Origin: UBA8914 sp034002905
GTDB lineage: Bacteria > Pseudomonadota > Alphaproteobacteria > UBA9219
Length of the DNA stretch: 64,000 nucleotides
Reading direction: 5' to 3'
NCBI GenBank assembly: GCA_034002905.1
Contig: JAVEZQ010000003.1
Coordinates: forward strand, 62,001 to 126,000
The position numbers and the translations under genes are program-made. The notes under the pieces are model-generated. The model ran no database searches. It was not told the origin of the DNA and saw only the letters and a list, made by a program, of their open reading frames with translations. How positions within the stretch are numbered: the first letter of the stretch is position 1; every line of letters starts with the position of its first letter. Positions 43,325 to 51,779 of the stretch are shown one piece after another.

Positions 43325-44376
43325 GCGCACCAGCCCGCATTGCGATCGCGGGGCTGGGGTGGGTTGCTCTTCATCGTCATCTTCCGGCGATCTTGCGGCA
43401 TCCTGATCTCAGGCTTGTCGGCGTTATTGACCGACATGAAGGGCTGGCTGAACACGTCGCCCGGGAATATGACCTTCCCCACTTTCAACAAGCCGATACC
43501 TTAGATGGTTTGCCGTGGATCAATGAAATTGATGCCATCACCATTGGCGCACCTCCTACGGCGCATGAAAAACTGGCACTCAGCGCCCTTTGCCAGAAAA
43601 AACATGTGTTGACGGAAAAACCTTTTGCCCTCACGACAGAGCAAGCCGAGGCTATGGCACAAGCGGCCCAACAGAACGGCATAACACTTTCCGTTGTCCA
43701 TAATTTCCAGTTCGCCCGCAGCTTGCGCAAACTTCACCGCGATATACAGGCCGGAAAACTCGGTCGCTTGCGTCGCATTGCTGCCACGCAACTTGGAAAT
43801 CCCAAAAGGCGCCTGCCTGTTTGGTATGAAAGCCTGCCCTGCGGTTTGTTTTTCGATGAGAGCCCGCATTTCTTTTACCTGCTCAACAATCTGTGCGGCA
43901 ATGGCCTTACGCTCCAGACGGCCTATCAGGTGCCCGACGAAACCGGACGCAACACGCCGCGTCTGGCTCATCTCCTTTACAAAGGGGGCGATGGCCTACC
44001 TGTTACGATTTCCTGTCAGTTCGACAGCACGCTCAGCGAATGGCATGTCACCGTGACCGGAGAAAAAGAAACAGCGATTGTCGATATTTTCCGCGATATC
44101 TATATTCGCCTTCCAAATGATAGTTCCCATAAAGCGCTTGATATTCTACGCACAAGTTTGTACGCCTGTGCCCAGCATTTTTGGCAGCACGTGCCAAACG
44201 GCCTCGCGCTTGCAAGAGGCCGAATGGATTATGGAAATGACGAGATCATCGATCGTTTCGCCCGTGCGATCCACACAGGGCAGAATGACGAAAAAATCGG
44301 TTTTCCGCAGGCGCTTGCCGTGCTTAAATTGCAACTCAACGCGATTAAAGCCCTTCAAGACGCAACAATAGCATGA
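43321..44376 (+). CDS. Gfo/Idh/MocA family oxidoreductase
   Basis: The 351-aa protein has an N-terminal Rossmann fold (IAIAGLGWVALHRHLPAIL) and the family EKP motif in LTEKPFALTTEQAE, followed by a C-terminal sheet domain of the Gfo/Idh/MocA type. Members oxidise or reduce sugars or sugar nucleotides with NAD(P). The putative catalytic region is GLFFDESPHFFYLLNN, with a histidine where many members have one. It is translationally coupled on both sides, to the AAA gene and to the GT4 gene, so a role in making the sugar that the GTs transfer is likely. Substrate unknown. Confidence 0.85.
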   Translation: MSAPARIAIAGLGWVALHRHLPAILRHPDLRLVGVIDRHEGLAEHVAREYDLPHFQQADTLDGLPWINEIDAITIGAPPTAHEKLALSALCQKKHVLTEKPFALTTEQAEAMAQAAQQNGITLSVVHNFQFARSLRKLHRDIQAGKLGRLRRIAATQLGNPKRRLPVWYESLPCGLFFDESPHFFYLLNNLCGNGLTLQTAYQVPDETGRNTPRLAHLLYKGGDGLPVTISCQFDSTLSEWHVTVTGEKETAIVDIFRDIYIRLPNDSSHKALDILRTSLYACAQHFWQHVPNGLALARGRMDYGNDEIIDRFARAIHTGQNDEKIGFPQALAVLKLQLNAIKALQDATIA

Positions 44377-45581
44377 CTGACTTCTCCCCTTTTTCTACGC
44401 TCCAGAACAAAGCAAACCATATTGCGATCGTCACGCATTTTTACGGGAGTCATGGCGGCGGCATCGAACTTGTCGCTGAACGGCTGATCCGCGAAATGGA
44501 AACGGATCCCACACTGCAATTCGCCTGGATCGCCAGCGACACGGACCCAGCGCCCAAAATCAATGGGAACACCACCCTTCCCATGCGCTGTTGGAATTTC
44601 TGTGAAAAGGCCCTGGGCATTCCATGGCCGATCTGGGGCTGGCGCAGCCTCAAGCGTATGCATAGCACCATCGCACAAGCCGATGCCGTTTGGTTGCATG
44701 ATACGCTCTATTTCGGAAACATCCTCGCCTATGCCTGTGCAAAAAAACTGCGCAAACCAGTTATGATCACACAGCATATCGCGCCCGTTCCCTATTGTAA
44801 TCCGATGCTGCGTGGGGCTATGAAAATCGCCGACAAACTTTTTTCCTCGCGCATGTTGCTGGGCGCAGATGAAGTCATTTTCATCAGCGACCGTGTTGCC
44901 GAAGATTACTATCGCCGTTTAGCCTTTAAGCGCCCGATCAAGGTTATTCCCAACGGTGTCGATATTCGCACCTTTCATCTGCCGATGGCCGAAACGCGCC
45001 GCTATCTACGCCAGCAATTTGCTTTGAAAAACGAACAAATTGTCTTTCTTTTCGTCGGACGTTTTGTCGAGCGCAAAGGGTTGGATGTTTTGCGGCGCTT
45101 AGCCAAGCTTATGCCTGAATGCCGTTTTTGGCTTGCCGGCAAAGGCCCCATCAAGCCTGAAAAATGGCATCTACCGAATGTGCATGTTTTTCGCGGACGC
45201 AAAGGCGAAGCCTTGGCCGACTTGTACAAGTCTGCCGATCTCCTTTTGATCCCAAGCTATGGCGAAGGCTTTCCCTTGGTCATTCAGGAAGCGATGGCGT
45301 GCGGTCTTCCTGTTTTATGCGGGCCCGAAACAGCACGTGGCAATGCCATGGCCACACCCTTTTTGCAAATCGCGGATGTCTGGCCCGATAATCCCGAGCG
45401 CACGGCTGCGGTATGGCATAAGAAACTGAAAACTTTTCCTATCCCTCTGCCCATTATTCGCCCTTCTGAATCCATGGCCGAGTTCGCTTTGACCACTTGG
45501 GATTGGCCGCCTATTGCCCGTGTTTATGCCGGTTTGCTAAAAGACATGGCAGCAAACGGAAAGGCAGAAATAAAATCATGA
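44373..45581 (+). CDS. Family 4 glycosyltransferase
   Basis: The 402-aa protein is a GT-B glycosyltransferase. The acceptor side has HFYGSHGGGIELVAERL, and the donor side has VIPNGVDIRTF, LFVGRFVERKGLD and SYGEGFPLVIQEAMACGLP, with the EX7E pattern of GT4. It transfers a sugar from a nucleotide donor to a lipid-linked or LPS acceptor; neither is known. It overlaps the oxidoreductase gene and the GT2 gene by four bases each. Confidence 0.88.
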   Translation: MTDFSPFSTLQNKANHIAIVTHFYGSHGGGIELVAERLIREMETDPTLQFAWIASDTDPAPKINGNTTLPMRCWNFCEKALGIPWPIWGWRSLKRMHSTIAQADAVWLHDTLYFGNILAYACAKKLRKPVMITQHIAPVPYCNPMLRGAMKIADKLFSSRMLLGADEVIFISDRVAEDYYRRLAFKRPIKVIPNGVDIRTFHLPMAETRRYLRQQFALKNEQIVFLFVGRFVERKGLDVLRRLAKLMPECRFWLAGKGPIKPEKWHLPNVHVFRGRKGEALADLYKSADLLLIPSYGEGFPLVIQEAMACGLPVLCGPETARGNAMATPFLQIADVWPDNPERTAAVWHKKLKTFPIPLPIIRPSESMAEFALTTWDWPPIARVYAGLLKDMAANGKAEIKS

Positions 45582-46546
45582 TGCCGTTTCCTTCTTCCGA
45601 TGGTCCAACGCTTTCTCTTGTGATCCCCTGTTATAATGAACAGATGGTCTTGCACACTTTGCGCGAACGTCTCAGTACAGTGTGCGACAAACTCCAACAT
45701 GAAACGGTCGAAATTATCCTCATCAATGATGGGTCAAAGGATACCACATGGCCGCTGATACAAGAATGGGCGCGTCAGGACAAGCGTGTGACGGCGATCA
45801 ATCTGTCCCGTAATTACGGACACCAAATTGCTCTGACGGCGGGACTAACCTATGCGCAGGGCGTGCGCATCCTGATCCTCGATGCGGACTTGCAAGACCC
45901 GCCCGAACTTCTGCCTGCCATGCTGGACCTGATGGAGTCAGAAAAGGCTGATGTTGTCTATGGCCAACGCCAGACGCGTCAAGGCGAACGCTTTTTCAAA
46001 TGCATGAGCGCACGGCTCTTCTATCGCCTGATTGATGCCCTGTCCGACACGCCTCTGCCCGCCAATGTCGGCGACTTCCGCTTGATTAGCCGCCGCGTCG
46101 CAGATCACCTTTCCGCTATGCCGGAACAGGCACGCTATATTCGTGGCATGACAAGTTGGGTTGGTTTCAAACAAGTACCCTTCCCCTATGAACGGCAACC
46201 GCGTCATGCGGGCGAGACAAAGTACCCCTTGCGCAAGATGCTGCACTTTGCCGCCGATGCGATTACAGGCTTTTCCGTAATCCCCTTGCGCGTCGCGTCC
46301 TATCTTGGCGCGTTGTTTGGCGTGATCGGCCTTTTCCTGCTTATCTATGTTTTGGGATCTTGGCTCATGGGCGAGACGGTTCAGGGCTGGACTTCCCTGA
46401 TGGTCGTTGTGCTGGTGATCGGCAGCGTCCAGCTTCTTTGTCTGGGTGTCTTTGGTGAATATTTGGGGCGGCTTTATATGGAATCCAAGCGCCGCCCCCT
46501 CTATCTGATTGATGAAGTCGTGACCTGCGCCGATGTCAGCAGTTAA
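45578..46546 (+). CDS. GtrB/DPM1-like family 2 glycosyltransferase
   Basis: The 322-aa protein has a GT-A domain (SLVIPCYNEQMVLHTL, INDGSKDTTW, NLSRNYGHQIAL, DADLQDPPELLPAM) and two C-terminal membrane helices (SYLGALFGVIGLFLLIYVLG and SLMVVVLVIGSVQLLCLGVFG). This is the layout of GtrB and related enzymes that put a sugar on undecaprenyl phosphate. ATG 45578 overlaps the GT4 stop; ATG 45581 is one codon on. It converges on the next gene with a four-base overlap. It probably supplies a flippable lipid-linked sugar for glycan decoration. Confidence 0.88.
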   Translation: MMPFPSSDGPTLSLVIPCYNEQMVLHTLRERLSTVCDKLQHETVEIILINDGSKDTTWPLIQEWARQDKRVTAINLSRNYGHQIALTAGLTYAQGVRILILDADLQDPPELLPAMLDLMESEKADVVYGQRQTRQGERFFKCMSARLFYRLIDALSDTPLPANVGDFRLISRRVADHLSAMPEQARYIRGMTSWVGFKQVPFPYERQPRHAGETKYPLRKMLHFAADAITGFSVIPLRVASYLGALFGVIGLFLLIYVLGSWLMGETVQGWTSLMVVVLVIGSVQLLCLGVFGEYLGRLYMESKRRPLYLIDEVVTCADVSS

Positions 46547-47301
46547 GCCTCAAGTCCCAAACCCCGATATCGCGCGCGCGTAATGCGAAATTGCACGACT
46601 TCTGACAAAGGCAAAGACCGCGAGAAATCTTTTTCTAGTACTGCAGCTTGAGCTACCAAGGTCGAGCAGACCTGATGACCGGCCTTATCGAGGTATAGAT
46701 CACTTGCCAACAGCGCATTATCTTTTCCTGCCGCGGCGAAATCTGTCGCAACAACACGCATCTGTTTTCCTTTTTCAGAAAGAGCAAAAAAATAGTTTGC
46801 CATCCTTCCCTTCGACATCGGCGCATACGCTATCGTTAGATAAGATCCGTTCACGCCATATCCCTGTGCACCATTCAAAATTTCGGCCGGAAGGAACAGC
46901 TTGTGCGACACGCTTCGCAAAAGGAGAGACGGCGCATAAGTATCCTGCTCAAGAACGTCTTCGTGCTGCTGTAGACACGGTGGCAGGGAGCTTGCGACAA
47001 GCTCAGGCAAAAACATCATGCTTTGCGCTATGACCGGAAACAAGGAGGAATCGTCCGGCGCAGCTTTGACAAGATTGGTGAGAAGCTGAAAGGTCAACCG
47101 CGGATCGCGACGAACGATAAAAGGCACCCGTTTAAAAACATCCCTTGCGGCCAGACGATAAACATCGGGATGCAGCAGGACGTTTTGTTCGACAGATTCT
47201 TTGAGATAACCATCTACATAGCGCGCCTCCGCGCGATGATAGATAGCCGCCAGATAGGCAATAGGGTGCCTCAGGGCTGGCACGTGGTCCACAGAAGGCA
47301 T
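46543..47301 (-). CDS. Hypothetical protein, 252 aa
   Basis: No family is recognised. The product has no signal peptide or membrane helix. The N-terminal 110 residues are helical and polar (AIYHRAEARYVDGYLKESV, LTFQLLTNLVKAA); the C-terminal part is beta-rich (GYGVNGSYLTIAYAPMSKG, MRVVATDFAAAGKDNALLAS). It converges on the GT2 gene and is divergent from waaA. Base use matches the neighbours, so recent transfer is not obvious. Confidence 0.6.
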   Translation of the reverse strand: MPSVDHVPALRHPIAYLAAIYHRAEARYVDGYLKESVEQNVLLHPDVYRLAARDVFKRVPFIVRRDPRLTFQLLTNLVKAAPDDSSLFPVIAQSMMFLPELVASSLPPCLQQHEDVLEQDTYAPSLLLRSVSHKLFLPAEILNGAQGYGVNGSYLTIAYAPMSKGRMANYFFALSEKGKQMRVVATDFAAAGKDNALLASDLYLDKAGHQVCSTLVAQAAVLEKDFSRSLPLSEVVQFRITRARYRGLGLEA

Positions 47302-47376
47302 AATCCATCTCCAAAAGGTTCAATATCCCATAATGACCATATTCTATCCGGCGTCAAAACAAGCTGCAAAGTCTTT

Positions 47377-47395
47377 TATTGGTTAATTTCCAATA
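47377..47395. promoter_or_regulatory. Inverted repeat in the divergent waaA control region
   Basis: TATTGG (47377-47382) and CCAATA (47390-47395) are perfect inverted arms with a seven-base centre, extended imperfectly by TTTT and TAAAA. It lies about 60 bases before waaA and about 80 bases from the hypothetical gene on the other strand. A dimeric regulator could bind here. The rest of 47302-47456 shows nothing clear. Confidence 0.25.
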
Positions 47396-47456
47396 TAAAA
47401 GAAGCTATTACAAATAGTGATAGGCGTGGGGCCAGCACTTTACTAATCTACCTTTT

Positions 47457-48731
47457 ATGTCACGCCTATATCGATTCTTGACGGGGCTTGGAGCCCCTTT
47501 GATCGCGCTCTATTTGCGCCTGCGCCGCCGCAAGGGGCGCGAGGATGCCACACGTTTTGCCGAACGAATGGGGATCGCCAGCCTGCCCCGCCCTCAGGGC
47601 AAACTCGTCTGGTGCCACGCAGCCAGCGTGGGCGAAGCGATGTCGGTCCTTACGCTTGTTAAAAAGCTCCGCGAACGTTTTCCAGACTGGCACATTTTGT
47701 TGACCACAGGCACGGTGACCTCGGCCAAGATGATTGCGACGCGCCTTCCCCTTGGTGTCTTCCATCAATATGTTCCCGTGGATCGCTGGCCCTATGTCAG
47801 TCGCTTTCTGGACCATTGGCATCCAGACCTTGTCCTGTGGGTTGAATCCGAACTTTGGCCTAATATGCTCGCCGCGCTTAAAGTCCGACGCGTGCCAGCC
47901 ATCCTTCTCAATGGTCGCATGTCGGAAAAATCCTATAAGCGTTGGCGGCTCATCGGTCGCGCAACCAAAGACATGCTCTCGACTTTTGCCCTTGGGCTCG
48001 CGCAGACGGGAGCCGAGCGAAATCGCTTCGCTGGGCTGGGCCTTCAAGATGTGCGCGTCATCGGCAATTTGAAATATACCAGCGAACCATTGGATCATGA
48101 TCCGCAAGCGCTGGAAGAATTGCGCACCCAAATCGGAAGTCGGCCCGTCTGGCTTGTCGCCTCGACCCATCCGGGTGAAGAAGAAATTGCAATGGCTGTT
48201 CATCGCTTCTTGCGCAGGACATTGCCGAACATTCTTACTCTTATCGCGCCGCGCCACCCCAGTCGCGGCGAAGCTATTGCTGCTTTGGTCGAAAAAGAAG
48301 GCCTCACACTCGCCCGCCGCAGCAAAGGCGAAACCTGCACGCCTGACACGCAAATCTATCTCGCCGACACAATGGGCGAGATGGGCGTTTTCTATCGCCT
48401 CGCGCCGCTTTGCTGCCTTGCCGGATCGTTCACATGGGGCGGCCATAATCCGGTTGAACCCGCCATGTTGGGTTGCGTTACCGTCTTTGGGCCCAAGATG
48501 GACAATTTCCTCTTTATGGCCGATGACATCCTTGCCTCTGGCGCAGCCATTCAGGTGATGGATGAAAGCGAACTGGCCGAAGTGATCCTCCGTTTGTTCC
48601 AATCACTCGAAGAACGCGAAGCCCTCGCAAAGGCCGCACGCGCATGGACCGCAAGCAAGCAATCGATCCTTGAGGAAACGCTTGACATCGTTGCGCCCTA
48701 CTTTCAGGCGTCGAATAACGGATCTACGTGA
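47457..48731 (+). CDS. waaA: 3-deoxy-D-manno-octulosonic acid (Kdo) transferase
   Basis: The 424-aa GT-B enzyme adds Kdo from CMP-Kdo to lipid IVA. N-terminal features are a membrane-proximal helix, then WCHAASVGEAMSVLTLVKKL with the likely catalytic glutamate (ASVGE), TGTVTSAK, and WVESELWPNML. The donor half has ASTHPGEEEIAM, APRHPSRGE and HNPVEPAMLGC. The family name kdtA is a synonym. It is coupled to lpxK by a one-base overlap. Confidence 0.95.
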   Translation: MSRLYRFLTGLGAPLIALYLRLRRRKGREDATRFAERMGIASLPRPQGKLVWCHAASVGEAMSVLTLVKKLRERFPDWHILLTTGTVTSAKMIATRLPLGVFHQYVPVDRWPYVSRFLDHWHPDLVLWVESELWPNMLAALKVRRVPAILLNGRMSEKSYKRWRLIGRATKDMLSTFALGLAQTGAERNRFAGLGLQDVRVIGNLKYTSEPLDHDPQALEELRTQIGSRPVWLVASTHPGEEEIAMAVHRFLRRTLPNILTLIAPRHPSRGEAIAALVEKEGLTLARRSKGETCTPDTQIYLADTMGEMGVFYRLAPLCCLAGSFTWGGHNPVEPAMLGCVTVFGPKMDNFLFMADDILASGAAIQVMDESELAEVILRLFQSLEEREALAKAARAWTASKQSILEETLDIVAPYFQASNNGST

Positions 48732-49690
48732 TGAAAGCGCCCGCCTTCTGGTCAGACCCCAAAGCGCCGCACATCCCGCCTCTGGATTGGGCGGGTTATG
48801 CCTATCGACTTGTTGGAAAAATACGTCGTGCGCTAGCCAAGCCCTATACGCCGAAAGTGCCGCTTCTTTGCATCGGGAATATCGTCGCCGGAGGGGCTGG
48901 CAAGACGCCAACAGCCCTCGCACTTCATCGCCTTTTTCTGAAAGTCTCGCCCACAAACAAACCTGTTTTTGTCACGCGCGGCTATGGCGGGAGCGAGCGC
49001 GGACCTTTACGCGTTGATCCGGCGCGCCATACGGTGGCAGAAGTTGGCGACGAAGCCCTCCTCCTCGCACAAGAAGGCATCGTCTGGATGGCAAAGGATC
49101 GCGTGGCGGCCATCCGTGAAGCCGAACGCGAAGCAACACACATCATTCTGGATGACGGACTGCAAAACCCCAACTTTACGCCGACGCGTTCGATCCTTGT
49201 AGTCGATGGACCCGCAGGCTTTGGCAATAATCGCCTAATCCCCGCTGGCCCCTTGCGCGAGATGCTGGCCGATGCGCTTGCCCGCCTTGATGCCGTTTTA
49301 ATCATCGGCGAAGACCACCACAACATCGCCCAACAAGTCTGCGACAAGCCTGTCTGTCACGCCCGCTTTATCCCCTCGCTCTCCGGCGATGTGGCGCAGG
49401 GCGACGAGATCCTCGCTTTCGCGGGGATTGGCCGTCCCCAAAAATTCTATGACACATGTCGCGAAGCCGCACTAACGGTACGCGAAACGGCCAGCTTTCC
49501 CGATCATCATCCCTATACCCGTAAAGAACTGGATAACCTTCTGGCAACGGCCCAAAGCAAGAAGCTTCACCTTGTCACGACGGCAAAGGACTATGTCCGC
49601 CTGCCACCCGATTTTCGCACAAAGACTTCTGTCCTCAACATCCGCCTGATGATTGAAGATGAGGGAAAGCTGCTTAAAGTCCTAAATTAA
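48731..49690 (+). CDS. lpxK: Tetraacyldisaccharide 4'-kinase LpxK
   Basis: The 319-aa P-loop kinase phosphorylates the 4' position to give lipid IVA, the acceptor of WaaA. The Walker A loop is GGAGKTP in CIGNIVAGGAGKTPTAL. Other family segments are VTRGYGGSERGP, VGDEALLLAQEG, DDGLQNP and AFAGIGRPQKFYD. ATG 48731 overlaps the waaA stop by one base; GTG one codon before is also possible. It is convergent with the GT9 gene across 33 bases. Confidence 0.95.
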   Translation: MKAPAFWSDPKAPHIPPLDWAGYAYRLVGKIRRALAKPYTPKVPLLCIGNIVAGGAGKTPTALALHRLFLKVSPTNKPVFVTRGYGGSERGPLRVDPARHTVAEVGDEALLLAQEGIVWMAKDRVAAIREAEREATHIILDDGLQNPNFTPTRSILVVDGPAGFGNNRLIPAGPLREMLADALARLDAVLIIGEDHHNIAQQVCDKPVCHARFIPSLSGDVAQGDEILAFAGIGRPQKFYDTCREAALTVRETASFPDHHPYTRKELDNLLATAQSKKLHLVTTAKDYVRLPPDFRTKTSVLNIRLMIEDEGKLLKVLN

Positions 49691-49723
49691 AGCCTTCACC
49701 AACGCAGAAACGTTTTTTGCGTG

Positions 49724-50644
49724 CTATTTGAGGCAGGGCGTGACGCGCTCGACCGAAAGCTTGGCCAAGGGCGAACCCTGCAGCCACATCGTTTGGGAGC
49801 CACGTGGGCACGACCAGTAGGGATCGACTTGATCGGACATCAATGCGACCGTTCGCGCACCGACGGCCGCCGCCAGATGCGTGGGCCCCGTATCATTACC
49901 AACCACAAACTCTGCACCACGCGCAAGCGATGCAACCTGCTTAAGACTTGTCTTGCCCGACAGATCGATAACCTCTGGCGCAAGGGCGCGGATATCCGCA
50001 ATGCTTTGTGCATCGCTCTTGGTGCCAATTGCTGCAACGGTCAGCCCCTTTTTGATCGCAAGCTGGGCGAGTTCGGCATAATGATCGGCGGGCCAGCGCT
50101 TATAAGGTCGCGACGGGGCGCAGCCCGGAATAAGCAAAACATAACGCGTCCCCAGATCAAAATCCCGCACAGGTGTTTCCAGCCACGAGAGATCTATCGT
50201 CTTTCCGACCTTGATGCCTGCCTTTTCCATCTGCGCGGCAACAAAGTCTGTGTAATGCATATTGGGTTGCGGAGGCCAGACGCGGGGATATGAACAGCCC
50301 TTCACAGCGCCGGACCATTCAACCTTTTTCTGCGCACCGCCCAGAAGGTAGTAAAGGATTGCTTGGCGCGTTTTCCCCTGAAGATCATAAACACGCGAGG
50401 GCGCATAGTTACGCACAGCACGATAAAGCTTGAACCATTCGATAAGCTGATAGGCCTTTGGCCGCGTGTCGGGAATAACATGATCAAACCATGGCATCTG
50501 CATCGCAAACCCTGCAAAAGCCGGAGCCGTCAGCAAAGCAATCTCAGCCTTGGGATGATGGGCACGGATCGCGGCAAAAGCGCCCATGCACAAAACAAGA
50601 TCACCAAGCGCCCCCAGTTTAATCACCAAAATACGCTCAGCCAT
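49724..50644 (-). CDS. Family 9 glycosyltransferase (heptosyltransferase-like)
   Basis: The 306-aa protein is a GT9 enzyme like WaaC/WaaF. Motifs are ILVIKLGALGDLVLCMGAFAAIR at the N-terminus, LLIPGCAPSRPYKRWPADHYAEL at the donor site (with the conserved Gly and Pro run), and VGNDTGPTHLAAAVG near the end. It likely builds the inner LPS core on Kdo. It overlaps the GT4 gene by eight bases at the 3' end of the lpxI-lpxB run, consistent with LPS assembly. Donor and acceptor are unknown. Confidence 0.88.
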   Translation of the reverse strand: MAERILVIKLGALGDLVLCMGAFAAIRAHHPKAEIALLTAPAFAGFAMQMPWFDHVIPDTRPKAYQLIEWFKLYRAVRNYAPSRVYDLQGKTRQAILYYLLGGAQKKVEWSGAVKGCSYPRVWPPQPNMHYTDFVAAQMEKAGIKVGKTIDLSWLETPVRDFDLGTRYVLLIPGCAPSRPYKRWPADHYAELAQLAIKKGLTVAAIGTKSDAQSIADIRALAPEVIDLSGKTSLKQVASLARGAEFVVGNDTGPTHLAAAVGARTVALMSDQVDPYWSCPRGSQTMWLQGSPLAKLSVERVTPCLK

Positions 50645-51779
50645 GGGTCACCAGCTCGTCATAAACGGCCAAAGTTTTTTGCACCATTTCATTCTTTCCA
50701 TAATGCTTGGCGACATGCGCTCTCCCTGCCTTGCCAATCTTAGCGCGCGCCGCTGGCTCCATAACCATCGCTTTGTGTAACGCTGTAGCCCACGCATCGA
50801 CATCAAACGGATTAACAAGCCACCCCGTGACGCCTTCCTCAACCGTATGAACCATCGCACCAATCGCACTTGCCAAAACGGGAACTTCCATCGCCATCGC
50901 TTCAACGGGGACGCGACCAAAACCCTCCGGCACCTGCGAGGGCTGTACGACTAGCGTCGCCATGGAATAGACCGCTGGCATATCCGAACACGCCCCAACC
51001 ATCACCACATCGCCGTCCAGATTTTCAGCTTCTATCTTTTCACTCAGCTTCAGGGAATAGGCCTCCCTTCCTTGGTTATCACCGACAAAAAGCATGAGCG
51101 GCATATCCATGCCTGCTTTTTTCAAGATACCCAAGGCTTGCAGAATAAGCATATGCCCCTTGATGGGCGAAAGACGTGCGGGAAAAACGATAACGGGCCG
51201 ATCCAGCGCGATCTCCCATTGTTTGACCCATTTGTCACGTTTAGCGTCCGTGATGCGCTGTTTGTTATAATAGGTCAGGTCCAGCCCACGATTGATCAGG
51301 CGAATACGTTCCTCAGGCACGCCATAATCATCTTTGATCTTCTGCGCAATATAGGGAGAAATGGCGATCACACGATTGGCCGATGCCATGACCCTGTTAT
51401 AGGCTTTCTTGAAACGATTGGAAAACTTGTAATCCGCATGGAAGGTCGTCACAAAAGGACATCCCGTCAAACGGCACGCAATACGGGCACTCCATGCCGG
51501 TGCACGCGAGCGGGCATGGACCACATCAATATGCTCGTCGCGGATAAGTCCCGCCAGCCAAAACGCATTTTTGATAATCTTCAACGGATTCTTAGTCGCA
51601 ACCGGACAAACATAATGGCGGGATCCACGTTCCTCGACTTTTTCCACGCGCCATCCGCCCGTGGAAAGGATAATCGCACGATCACCGCGTTCGACAAGGC
51701 CAACCGCAACATCGACGCATGCTTGTTCTGCTCCGCCTGTGCCAAGGGCCGGAATGATTTGCAAGACAGTGATCGTCAT
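50637..51779 (-). CDS. Family 4 glycosyltransferase (LPS core candidate)
   Basis: The 380-aa GT-B protein shows the GT4 pattern: VLQIIPALGTGGAEQACVDVA at the N-terminus, VHARSRAPAW, RLINRGLDLTYY, FPARLSPIKGHMLILQAL, and VVQPSQVPEGFGRVPVEAMAMEVP with the EX7E acids. ATG 51779 has AAGGAAGAAG upstream and overlaps lpxB; the frame upstream of it lies inside lpxB. With the GT9 gene it follows the lipid A genes, so a role in core-oligosaccharide synthesis is likely. Confidence 0.88.
   Translation of the reverse strand: MTITVLQIIPALGTGGAEQACVDVAVGLVERGDRAIILSTGGWRVEKVEERGSRHYVCPVATKNPLKIIKNAFWLAGLIRDEHIDVVHARSRAPAWSARIACRLTGCPFVTTFHADYKFSNRFKKAYNRVMASANRVIAISPYIAQKIKDDYGVPEERIRLINRGLDLTYYNKQRITDAKRDKWVKQWEIALDRPVIVFPARLSPIKGHMLILQALGILKKAGMDMPLMLFVGDNQGREAYSLKLSEKIEAENLDGDVVMVGACSDMPAVYSMATLVVQPSQVPEGFGRVPVEAMAMEVPVLASAIGAMVHTVEEGVTGWLVNPFDVDAWATALHKAMVMEPAARAKIGKAGRAHVAKHYGKNEMVQKTLAVYDELVTHG

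Noticed and set aside
47466..48602. 378-aa open frame on the minus strand
   Set aside because: It lies opposite waaA, which has full family motifs; the antisense product has no recognisable domain.
49691..49723. Terminator between lpxK and the GT9 gene
   Set aside because: ACGCA and TGCGT can pair around a T-rich loop, but the stem is short and lacks a proper T-run in either direction.
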